A stretch of DNA of 64,000 nt from Rhodospirillales bacterium (GTDB lineage: Bacteria; Pseudomonadota; Alphaproteobacteria; Micavibrionales; Micavibrionaceae). Location: NCBI GenBank assembly GCA_023898765.1, contig CP060238.1:1116001-1180000 (forward strand), written 5' to 3'. Shown one piece after another: positions 24,541 through 34,251 of this stretch. The translations under genes were made by a program, and so were the position numbers. Within the stretch, counting starts at the first letter, position 1, and each line of letters starts with the position of its first letter. A model generated the notes under the pieces. The model did not search any database. It saw nothing but the letters and a program-made list of their open reading frames with translations, and was not told the DNA's origin.

Positions 24541-24810
24541 TTACTCTTCTTTTTTTTCGTCCGCTTTTTCAGGCGCGTCTTCGGATTTGCAATGGCCGCA
24601 GCATCCGGTGCCGCAAGGGCTTTTGCCGATGAGGGTATAAAGCGGGCAAAAAGACAGGAGCGACGTCGCCAGCATGACAATGGCCACGATCAGGGCAATG
24701 ACGCCTGCCGTGCCCTCGATCATTCCCATGGCGTAAAGTCCGCCGAGGACAAGGGCAAGGCCGAAGCGGGCGAGGCGCTCCATTTTTCCGACATTTTTTT
24801 CGAATTTCAT
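24541..24810 (-). CDS. DUF2892 (YgaP-type) small membrane protein
   Basis: An 89-residue protein with the DUF2892 pattern: NVGKMERLARFGLALVLGG, a second helix VIALIVAIVMLATSLLSF, and the SFCPLYTLIGKSPC motif. Usually this domain follows a rhodanese domain in YgaP or stands alone, as here. The C-terminal tail is unusual, with extra cysteines and a histidine (GTGCCGHC) followed by an acidic, lysine-rich end. The extra Cys/His could bind a metal; that is inference. Confidence 0.82.
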   Translation of the reverse strand: MKFEKNVGKMERLARFGLALVLGGLYAMGMIEGTAGVIALIVAIVMLATSLLSFCPLYTLIGKSPCGTGCCGHCKSEDAPEKADEKKEE

Positions 24811-24989
24811 TTTATCTCTCCGAAGATCAAGGGGTAAAAATCCACACCAGTATATGGGGATTCATTCGCAAAGAACAGGGGGAAGGTTACGCCGGTCTTT
24901 TTTACGTTTTTAATTTATGTTTGAAAAAAACAAAGGGTTTTGGATTTAGAACCGTATCAGGGGGGATTGAAACAAGAGAAAGAAGAAAA

Positions 24990-25427
24990 ATGACTATGCC
25001 TTTTGTATGGAAACGTTTTGTCTTTTTGACAGCCTCTTTGGCCGTGCTTGTCGTGACCGGTTTTTCCGGTGAGGCGGAAGCGGCCGGAAAAAAGGATGAA
25101 TATTGCCGCGAATATGTGCGGACAATTACCATTGGAAACCGGACGGAAGAGGGATACGGCACGGCCTGCCTGCAGCCCGACGGTTCGTGGGAAATCCGGA
25201 ATGAATATCAGCAGCCGGTTTTTTCCCCCGCGCCGCAGCGGATTCAGACGGTGATCGAAAAAGAAGTCGTTTACGTGAATCCGCGCTATTATCCCCGGCG
25301 CGTCTTTTACCGGGAAAAACCGCATGACCGGTATAAGCACCGTTCCCGTTACCAAAACACGCATTTTCACAAAAACCGGCATGACAAAGACAGGGACGGC
25401 GGTTTGTATATCAGGTTCTTATATTAA
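24990..25427 (+). CDS. Secreted surface-antigen-type protein
   Basis: A 145-residue protein with a Sec signal peptide (FVFLTASLAVLVVTGFSGEAEAA). The mature part begins with the YCREYVRTITIGNRTEEGYGT and ACLQPDGSWEI block, which matches the C-terminal module of 17-kDa surface-antigen-like (glycine-zipper) proteins of Alphaproteobacteria. The glycine zipper itself is absent. The C-terminal half is rich in Tyr, Arg and His (PRYYPRR, HRSRYQNTHFHKNRHD). The frame extends upstream, but ATG 24990 follows GAGAAAGAAG and gives the signal peptide. Probably periplasmic or cell-surface; function unknown. Confidence 0.68.
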   Translation: MTMPFVWKRFVFLTASLAVLVVTGFSGEAEAAGKKDEYCREYVRTITIGNRTEEGYGTACLQPDGSWEIRNEYQQPVFSPAPQRIQTVIEKEVVYVNPRYYPRRVFYREKPHDRYKHRSRYQNTHFHKNRHDKDRDGGLYIRFLY

Positions 25428-25438
25428 AGGGCGGCGCG

Positions 25439-28378
<2,940 letters not shown>

Positions 28379-28424
28379 ACGTTCTGTATATGTTCTCTTT
28401 TACCAAAACGCCAGTAAAAAAAAG

Positions 28425-28700
28425 TCAAAGCCCCAGAACTGTTTTGGCAAGCGGCGCGCGGTCCAGTTCGTTCATAAAGCCGTCAATCTCGCCTGTTTCC
28501 AGAATTTGTGTGGCTTGCGCCTGGGCAAGCTGTACAAATCCTTGTTCCTGCGGCGCCATGCCGATCGTTCGGGCTGCCGCCAGAGCAACGGATTGATTTG
28601 TAACCGGGGCCGGAACGCCGTTTGTTCCCACGGCGTGCGCCAGTTGGCTGATCTGGGATAAAATGAGAAGAAAAAGACCTAATTCCAGAAAGAATTTCAC
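28425..28700 (-). CDS. Small exported hypothetical protein
   Basis: A 91-residue protein with a signal-peptide-like N-terminus (MKFFLELGLFLLILSQISQ then LAHA). The mature part is Ala/Gln-rich and probably helical (QSVALAAARTIGM, VQLAQAQATQILETG). No family is recognised. It lies 46 bp upstream of uvrA in the same direction. Confidence 0.45.
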   Translation of the reverse strand: MKFFLELGLFLLILSQISQLAHAVGTNGVPAPVTNQSVALAAARTIGMAPQEQGFVQLAQAQATQILETGEIDGFMNELDRAPLAKTVLGL

Positions 28701-28727
28701 GCTTGTTGCCCCGTTTTTTTTTTTTGA

Positions 28728-28759
28728 GGGGCTGATTAAATGGTACAGCCCCCTTTTTT
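28728..28759 (+). terminator. Terminator-like hairpin with T-run
   Basis: GGGGCTG (28728-28734) pairs with CAGCCCC (28746-28752) and is followed by CTTTTTT. It is oriented to stop rightward transcription, yet no rightward gene lies upstream, so it may block antisense transcripts or belong to an unseen RNA. Confidence 0.45.
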
Positions 28760-28865
28760 AATACGATCTGCCCTAACCTTTATTATGACAATATTATGTA
28801 AACCCAAGGTAAAAACTGTCTAAAATTCTAAATAACCTCGACTATGGAGAAGAGACGAATAGTCC

Positions 28866-28961
28866 TGTCATTCCGAGCGAAGGGCCGCGCAAGCGGCCTG
28901 AAGCCGAGGAATCTTCGTCGTTTGATATATTCAGGATCCCTCGACTTCGCTCGGGATGACA
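28866..28961. repeat. Palindromic repeat upstream of ssb
   Basis: Ends TGTCATTCCGAGCGA and TCGCTCGGGATGACA are inverted copies with one mismatch. It belongs to the same family as the element inside uvrA. Internally it has GCCGCGCAAGCGGC and a GGATCCCTCGACT arm. Confidence 0.8.
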
Positions 28962-29076
28962 TTTAAAATACGGATATAGAATGATAGTTATCCGTAGTTC
29001 AGGCTAAATAAATGAGGGAAGGAACGAAAAAGCGGGAACCTGTGCAAGTCCGGTGTTCATAAACGCCAATGTTTGT

Positions 29077-29104
29077 TTGCAATGCGCGCGGGGCGGGCTA
29101 TAGT
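29077..29104 (+). promoter_or_regulatory. Promoter for ssb
   Basis: A -35 box TTGCAA (29077-29082), a 16-bp spacer and a -10 box TATAGT (29099-29104), placed about 33 bp before the GTG start. No clear LexA box was seen. Confidence 0.5.
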
Positions 29105-29136
29105 GGCGCTTCAGATCACATGAGAGGAGTTGGAAC

Positions 29137-29610
29137 GTGGCCGGCAGTGTAAACAAAGTTATTCTTGTTGGAAATTTGGGGGCGGAGCCTGATGTGCGCA
29201 CGATGCAATCGGGGGACAAGGTGGTGAACCTGTCCGTGGCGACGTCCGAGACGTGGAAAGATAAAGACACCGGGGAGCGCAAGGAAAAAACCGAGTGGCA
29301 CCGCGTGGTGATTTTTAACAAGGGGCTGGTGAATGTCGCGGAAAGCTATCTTCACAAAGGCTCCAAAGTCTATATCGAAGGGCAGCTTGAAACGCGCAGC
29401 TGGGAGCAGGACGGGCAGAAAAAATATACGACGGAGATCGTGCTGCGTCCTTTCCGCAGCGAGCTGACTATGCTGGATTCCAAAGGGGCTTCGGGCGGCA
29501 GTTTCGGGGAAAGCGCACAAGGCGGTTATGTGCCGGCCAATCAGGGGGGCGCGGCGCCTGCCGCTTCTCCTGCGCCGGTGGACGAGCTTGAGGACGATAT
29601 CCCCTTTTAG
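29137..29610 (+). CDS. ssb: Single-stranded DNA-binding protein
   Basis: A 157-residue SSB. The OB-fold N-terminus begins SVNKVILVGNLGAEPDVR and carries the family segments TEWHRVVIFNKG and VYIEGQLETRSW. A Gly/Ala/Pro-rich linker leads to the conserved acidic tip DDIPF, which recruits replication and repair proteins. It binds single-stranded DNA as a tetramer. The start is GTG with a GAGGAG ribosome site. The order ssb, DUF2059, gyrA, coaD is a recurring alphaproteobacterial arrangement. Confidence 0.97.
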   Translation: MAGSVNKVILVGNLGAEPDVRTMQSGDKVVNLSVATSETWKDKDTGERKEKTEWHRVVIFNKGLVNVAESYLHKGSKVYIEGQLETRSWEQDGQKKYTTEIVLRPFRSELTMLDSKGASGGSFGESAQGGYVPANQGGAAPAASPAPVDELEDDIPF

Positions 29611-29682
29611 GGCGGTCTGTAAAAAGATATAAACGAAACGGCCTGCGGGAAAGCGGGCGTCTGGACAACAGGGAATGAAAAC

Positions 29683-30177
29683 ATGAAACAGCTTCTGATT
29701 CTTTTGGGTTTTTTGGTTTTGGCGGCGCCTGCTTTTGCGCAGGATGCGCCGGAAGAAGAAAAGGCGGCGCAGGCGCAGGAAAAGCCTGTCCTTGATCCCG
29801 ATTTTGAGCAGCGTCTTAACCTTGCGGAAAAAATGCACGATATCTGGCCGATCCGGCCCAGGGTTGAGGATGCGCTTGATATGACCGCGGAGAGCCTGCC
29901 GGAGGCTGAAAGGGCGGAATTCAAGGCGCATATGCGCAAAGTGATTAAATACGACCAGCTCGAAGAAGAATCGATTGAGGCTATGGCCAGAATCTACACG
30001 GTAGAGGAGCTTCAGGCGATGCTTGACTTCTACAGCTCCAAGGAAGGGCGTTCCGTTTCCGCCAAAACAAGCGAGTATATGGAGGCGCTGGAGCCTGCCA
30101 TTATCAAGATGCTGGACGGGGCCCTGATGAGTGTGCGCACAGGCAGTTCGCCGGACGGATTTTATCAGCAGCAGTAG
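29683..30177 (+). CDS. DUF2059 family exported protein
   Basis: A 164-residue protein with a signal peptide (LLILLGFLVLAAPAFAQ) and a DUF2059 domain: YTVEELQAMLDFYSSKEGRS with a following SAKTSEYM helix. The domain is all-helical and common in exported proteins of Gram-negative bacteria; function unknown. It lies between ssb and gyrA in the same direction, 18 bp before gyrA, so it is probably cotranscribed with gyrA. Confidence 0.85.
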   Translation: MKQLLILLGFLVLAAPAFAQDAPEEEKAAQAQEKPVLDPDFEQRLNLAEKMHDIWPIRPRVEDALDMTAESLPEAERAEFKAHMRKVIKYDQLEEESIEAMARIYTVEELQAMLDFYSSKEGRSVSAKTSEYMEALEPAIIKMLDGALMSVRTGSSPDGFYQQQ

Positions 30178-30195
30178 CAGAATCAGAGACAGAGT

Positions 30196-32892
30196 ATGAC
30201 CGACACTTCCGAAAATATTATTCCCGGCGTTCCGACCGTTACGATTGAATCGGAAATGAAGCAATCCTATCTGGATTACGCGATGAGTGTGATCGTGAGC
30301 CGGGCCCTGCCGGATGCGCGTGACGGGCTGAAACCCGTTCACCGCCGGATTTTCTACGCCATGCGCGAAGGGGGGTATACCTCCGACAAGGCGTACCGGA
30401 AATCGGCGAGGATTGTCGGGGATGTCATGGGTAAATATCACCCGCATGGCGATCAGGCGATTTACGATTCCCTGGTCAGGATGGCGCAGGATTTTTCCCT
30501 GCGCCTGCCTTTGATTGACGGTCAGGGGAACTTCGGCTCGATGGACGGCGATCCGCCGGCCGCCATGCGGTATACCGAATCCCGTCTGGACAAGGCCGCT
30601 GAATTTCTTCTGGTGGATATTGACAAGGAAACGGTCGATTTTCATCCAAACTATGACGACACGACGCTGGAGCCGGAAGTGCTTCCCACGCGCATTCCCA
30701 ATCTTCTGGTGAACGGGGCGGGGGGAATTGCCGTGGGGATGGCCACCAATATCCCGCCGCATAATCTGGGGGAGGTGGTGGACGGCTGCCTGGCCTATAT
30801 CGACAATCCGGATATAACGAGCGAAGATCTTATCGAGATTATTCCCGGGCCGGACTTTCCGACGGGCGCGCAGGTTTTGGGGCGCATGGGGGCTTATAAC
30901 GCCTATACAACGGGGCACGGTTCCGTGACGATGCGGGCCAAATCCTCTTTCGAGGAAAAGGAAAACGGCCGTGAATCGATCGTCTTCCACGAAATTCCCT
31001 ATCAGGTGAACAAAGGGAAATTGCTGGAGCGTCTGGGGGAAGTCGCCCGCGAAAAAATCGTGGAAGATATTACCGCCGTCCGGGACGAATCCGACCGGGA
31101 GGGCGTGCGGATTGTCGTCGATCTCAAAAAGGGCGCGGTATCGGATGTTGTCCTGAACCAGCTTTTCAAGCATACGCTTTTGCAGACTTCTTTTGGCTGC
31201 AACATGGTGGCGCTGGATCACGGCCGTCCGCAGATCATGGTGCTGAAGGAGTTTATTTCGGCTTTTGTAAAGTTTCGGGAAGAGGTCATCACCCGCCGCA
31301 CGGTTTATGAACTGAGAAAAGCGCGGGAGAGGGCCCATGTCTTGGCCGGTCTGGCCGTGGCCGTGGCCAATATTGACGAAGTGATTGCGTTGATCCGCAA
31401 AGCCAAGACGCCTTTGGAGGCCAAGGAAGCTTTGCTCGCCAGGAAATGGCCGGCCGGGGATGTCGCGCCGCTGATTGAACTGATTGACGATCCGGAACAT
31501 ACGCTCGATGCCAAGGGCGCCTACCGCATGTCGGAAACGCAGGCCAAGGCGATACTGGACCTCAAACTCCACCGCCTGACGGGGCTGGAGCGGGAGAAAA
31601 TCGGCGAGGAACTGAAAGCCATCACGGATTCCATCGCCGAATATCTGGCCATTCTCGCGGACCGTGAAAAGATGCTGGATGTCTTGCGGGAAGAATTGGC
31701 CGAAGTGAAGGAAAAATTCGGGACTCCCCGCCGCACCGAACTGGTGGATGCGGAGTTCGAAGCGGATGTCGAATCCCTGATTCAGCGCGAGGACATGGTC
31801 GTGACCATCACGCATGGCGGCTATATCAAACGCGTGCCGCTGGATACGTACCGGGCGCAAAAACGCGGCGGAAAGGGGCGGACCGGGACCGCGCTGAAGG
31901 ACGAGGATTTCGTCTCCGACCTTTTTGTCGCTTCCACCCATACGCCGATTATCTTTTTCACCTCGCGCGGGATTGCCCACAAGCTGAAGGTCTGGCAATT
32001 GCCGCTGGCGTCTCCGCAAAGCCGCGGGAAGGCGCTGATTAATCTTTTGCCGCTGGAAAAAGACGAAAATGTCTCCGTTTATTTGCGCGTGCCGGAGGAT
32101 GAAGATGTCTGGGACAAACTGGACGTCATGTTTGCGACCTCGCACGGCTCCGTCCGGCGGAACAAGCTGACGGACTTCCAGAGCATCCGCAAAAACGGCC
32201 TGATTGCGATGAAGCTGGATGACGGGGAAAGCCTTGTGTCCGTCAAAATTTGCGCCCCCGATGAAGATATTCTTCTGGCAAGCAAAAAAGGGAAAGCGAT
32301 CCGTTTCCCCGTGACGGATATTCGCGTTTTTGCCGGACGCACCTCAAAAGGCGTGCGCGGTATCAAAATGGTTCAGAAAGGGGACGAACTCATTTCCATG
32401 TCCGTTTTGAAGCATGTGGATGCGACGGCCGAGGAGCGCACGGCGTATCTCAAAGCGGCGAACGCGCTGCGCGGGGCTGATGAGGAAGGCGTGGAATATG
32501 AAGCCGGGGATACGGAACTCTCGGAAGAGCGTTTCAAAGAGCTTCAGGAGAAAGAACAATTTCTGTTGACCGCCTCCAGCGGCGGCTTTGGAAAGCGGAC
32601 CTCTTCTTACGAGTACCGGATTTCCGGTCGCGGCGGGCAGGGGGTCACCAATATGGGCCTGACCAGGAAAAACGGCGGCGAGATCGTGGCCACTTTCCCC
32701 GTGACGGATGCGCACCAGTTGATGCTGACGTCCGATCAGGGCCAGCTTATCCGTATTCCCGTCTCTAATGTCCGCTTCACGGGGCGCGGTGCGCAGGGCG
32801 TCACGCTCTTCAAAGTGGACAAGGACGAAAAGGTCGTGTCCGTCGCCTGGCTTATCCAGGAAGATGAGGAGGATGAGGAAGCGGACGTATAG
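30196..32892 (+). CDS. gyrA: DNA gyrase subunit A
   Basis: An 898-residue GyrA. The catalytic tyrosine is Y126 in AAMRYTESR, and the quinolone-resistance-determining region is HPHGDQAIYDSLVRM. The C-terminal beta-pinwheel is complete with the GyrA box QRGGKG-type segment (QKRGGKGRTG) and repeats such as TSKGVRGIKM and TGRGAQGVTL. An acidic insert lies between late blades (DEEGVEYEAGDTELSEE), as in other alphaproteobacterial GyrA. With GyrB it forms the topoisomerase that introduces negative supercoils. The residue matching E. coli Ser83 is Gln87 here, and the one matching Asp87 is Asp91. Confidence 0.98.
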   Translation: MTDTSENIIPGVPTVTIESEMKQSYLDYAMSVIVSRALPDARDGLKPVHRRIFYAMREGGYTSDKAYRKSARIVGDVMGKYHPHGDQAIYDSLVRMAQDFSLRLPLIDGQGNFGSMDGDPPAAMRYTESRLDKAAEFLLVDIDKETVDFHPNYDDTTLEPEVLPTRIPNLLVNGAGGIAVGMATNIPPHNLGEVVDGCLAYIDNPDITSEDLIEIIPGPDFPTGAQVLGRMGAYNAYTTGHGSVTMRAKSSFEEKENGRESIVFHEIPYQVNKGKLLERLGEVAREKIVEDITAVRDESDREGVRIVVDLKKGAVSDVVLNQLFKHTLLQTSFGCNMVALDHGRPQIMVLKEFISAFVKFREEVITRRTVYELRKARERAHVLAGLAVAVANIDEVIALIRKAKTPLEAKEALLARKWPAGDVAPLIELIDDPEHTLDAKGAYRMSETQAKAILDLKLHRLTGLEREKIGEELKAITDSIAEYLAILADREKMLDVLREELAEVKEKFGTPRRTELVDAEFEADVESLIQREDMVVTITHGGYIKRVPLDTYRAQKRGGKGRTGTALKDEDFVSDLFVASTHTPIIFFTSRGIAHKLKVWQLPLASPQSRGKALINLLPLEKDENVSVYLRVPEDEDVWDKLDVMFATSHGSVRRNKLTDFQSIRKNGLIAMKLDDGESLVSVKICAPDEDILLASKKGKAIRFPVTDIRVFAGRTSKGVRGIKMVQKGDELISMSVLKHVDATAEERTAYLKAANALRGADEEGVEYEAGDTELSEERFKELQEKEQFLLTASSGGFGKRTSSYEYRISGRGGQGVTNMGLTRKNGGEIVATFPVTDAHQLMLTSDQGQLIRIPVSNVRFTGRGAQGVTLFKVDKDEKVVSVAWLIQEDEEDEEADV

Positions 32893-32900
32893 GCAGCGCC

Positions 32901-32926
32901 GGATTCTCGCCTGCGCGGGAATGACG
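32901..32926. repeat. Half palindromic repeat after gyrA
   Basis: A single arm, GGATTCTCGCCTGCGCGGGA followed by ATGACG, starts 9 bp after the gyrA stop. It is the familiar ATTCCCGCGCAGGCGAGAAT-type repeat, with no second arm found nearby. Confidence 0.5.
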
Positions 32927-32989
32927 CTTCAGGGGGCTGGGTTTTTTTATCTTTGGTCAAAGCGCTCATCCCTTGGGCCGGTTCCATCC

Positions 32990-33059
32990 TGTCATTTCCG
33001 AGCGCAGCGAAGAATCTCCGGGAAACATTGAGATCCTTCGCCTTCGGCTCAGGATGACA
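32990..33059. repeat. 70-bp palindromic repeat, copy nearly identical to 60301-60370
   Basis: Starts TGTCATTTCCGAGCGCAGCG and ends GGCTCAGGATGACA. The similarity to the copy at 60301-60370 extends beyond the palindrome on both sides: GGGCCGGTTCCATCC lies before both, and a CGGCCTGA..CAGAATG stretch after both. Confidence 0.85.
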
Positions 33060-33119
33060 AAGCGGGCCATGCTCGGCCTGATCGCAGAATGCTCTGTCCT
33101 CTCGTTTCAACTGAAAACC

Positions 33120-33148
33120 TTTACAAAATAGGTATTTTTTCCTATAAT
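33120..33148 (+). promoter_or_regulatory. Near-consensus sigma-70 promoter upstream of coaD
   Basis: A -35 box TTTACA (33120-33125), a 17-bp spacer and a perfect TATAAT (33143-33148). Transcripts would run about 300 nt through a palindromic repeat before the coaD start. Confidence 0.6.
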
Positions 33149-33183
33149 AGATTTTATGTTTTTCTATATCCAACATCATCCCC

Positions 33184-33307
33184 CGTCATTGCGAGGAGCT
33201 TTAGCGACGACCTGTCCGCCGAAGCCCATAGGGCGAAGGTGGAAGCAATCCAGAGCCATTTGGAAAGCTTCTGGATTGCCGCGCTCCTTTCAGTCGCTCG
33301 CAATGAC
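33184..33307. repeat. Palindromic repeat, CGTCATTGCGAG type
   Basis: Perfect 12-bp inverted ends, CGTCATTGCGAG and CTCGCAATGACG. The internal GCAATCCAGA and TCTGGATTGC arms also pair. It is a different family from the TGTCAT...GATCTT palindromes. Confidence 0.8.
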
Positions 33308-33457
33308 GAAAAATTCTAACCCCTTGAAAAACAAAGAAAGCAGGGGAAAGCGTTTCCGCCATTTTTGCAAACGAACTGAGTGTTCCGGCATTACGGTAAA
33401 TGCCGGGCGGGCTATAAACCCTTTGCGCCTTGGCGTTCTGGCGGTTAAAAGATTGTT

Positions 33458-33961
33458 ATGAGTGAAAAACCCCGCATCGGCATCTATCCCGGCACGTTTG
33501 ACCCGATCACCAAGGGCCATCTGCATATCATCAAGCGGGCCAGCAAGCTCGTGGACCGCTTGATTGTCGGCGTGGCGGATAACGCGCATAAAAAGCCGCT
33601 TTTTTCGCATGCGGAGCGTCTGGCGCTGGTGCGGCAGGATATCGAGAACCTGCCGGAAAAACATTGCGAGATCGAGGTGCGGGAAGTGGACACGCTGCTG
33701 GTTCATTTTGCGCGGGAAAACGGCGCTTCCTTCATTTTCCGGGGGCTGCGCGCGGTGTCTGACTTCGATTACGAGTTCCAGATGACGGGGATGAATGCCC
33801 GGATCGCGCCGGATATCGAGACGATTTTCCTGATGGCGGCTGATCGCTGGCAGTTTGTGTCGGCCTCTTTTGTGAAGGAAATTCATGCGCTGGGCGGGGA
33901 TATGAGCGAATGCGTGACGCCTGCCGTGCTGGAGGCGCTAAAAGCCAAACAAGGTAAATGA
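33458..33961 (+). CDS. coaD: Pantetheine-phosphate adenylyltransferase
   Basis: A 167-residue enzyme of the nucleotidyltransferase alpha/beta phosphodiesterase fold. The HxGH motif region is GTFDPITKGHLHII, and the C-terminal signature is SASFVKEIHALGGD. It adenylates 4'-phosphopantetheine, the penultimate step of coenzyme A synthesis, as a hexamer. Length is normal. The ribosome site is poor. It follows gyrA with a repeat-rich leader between. Confidence 0.96.
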   Translation: MSEKPRIGIYPGTFDPITKGHLHIIKRASKLVDRLIVGVADNAHKKPLFSHAERLALVRQDIENLPEKHCEIEVREVDTLLVHFARENGASFIFRGLRAVSDFDYEFQMTGMNARIAPDIETIFLMAADRWQFVSASFVKEIHALGGDMSECVTPAVLEALKAKQGK

Positions 33962-34037
33962 AACAACGCAAAACAAAACTTGACGTGAGGCCCCTAGATT
34001 CATATGTTCCTCAGGTTCTTAAGGCGTTTCGCCATAT

Positions 34038-34113
34038 GACCGCTTAGCTCAGCTGGTAGAGCAACTGACTTTTAATCAGTAGGTCGAGGGTTCAAATCCC
34101 TCAGCGGTCACCA
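34038..34113 (+). tRNA. tRNA-Lys (anticodon TTT)
   Basis: A 76-nt tRNA. Acceptor arms GACCGCT and AGCGGTC are perfect; D-arm AGCTCAGCTGGTAGAGC and T-arm GAGGGTTCAAATCCCTC are standard. The anticodon stem ACTGA/TCAGT encloses CTTTTAA, giving anticodon TTT. CCA is encoded at 34111-34113. Confidence 0.97.
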
Positions 34114-34251
34114 TATTTTTCAAATTCCCATTTTTTCCAAAAGTTATCCCAAGCCGTTGGTTTGTTAAGCTTTTGTTATCCTTTTGGTAACGGAAATACC
34201 ATAGAATGATAAATTGGTGGGCTTTGTGCCCGCGTTACAGAAGGATTCTGT

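Larger units (their letters stand above)
28701..29136. other. 436-bp intergenic region upstream of ssb
   Basis: No gene is seen here. It holds a rightward terminator-like hairpin (28728-28759), an AT-rich stretch, a palindromic repeat (28866-28961) and the ssb promoter (29077-29104). Confidence 0.7.
32893..33457. other. 565-bp intergenic region with three repeat types and a promoter
   Basis: No gene is supported here. It contains a half repeat just after gyrA (32901-32926), a full palindrome (32990-33059), a strong promoter (33120-33148) and a third palindrome (33184-33307) before coaD. Reading frames here are translations of the repeats. Confidence 0.75.

Noticed and set aside
24312..24680. 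A 122-codon minus-strand frame ending CGWPESNRHVLADTRF
   Set aside because: Its end is the antisense translation of the tRNA-Leu gene, a common false gene, and the rest overlaps the DUF2892 gene.
28866..28961. Possible CRISPR or tandem array from recurring GTCAT...GATCTT motifs
   Set aside because: Copies are single, inverted and widely scattered, with no regular spacing and no cas genes.
29116..32145. A 1009-codon minus-strand frame opposite ssb and gyrA
   Set aside because: It is rich in Arg, His and Gln and lacks domains. The opposite strand carries complete, conserved SSB, DUF2059 and GyrA, so the frame is a codon-bias shadow.
33089..33461. Frames reading SLRGALAT-like peptides before coaD
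   Set aside because: They are translations of the CGTCATTGCGAG palindrome and not conserved proteins.
34114..34251. A sigma-28 or sigma-54 promoter for the flagellin gene
   Set aside because: No TAAA-N15-GCCGATAA or TGGCAC-N5-TTGC pattern could be found in this interval.
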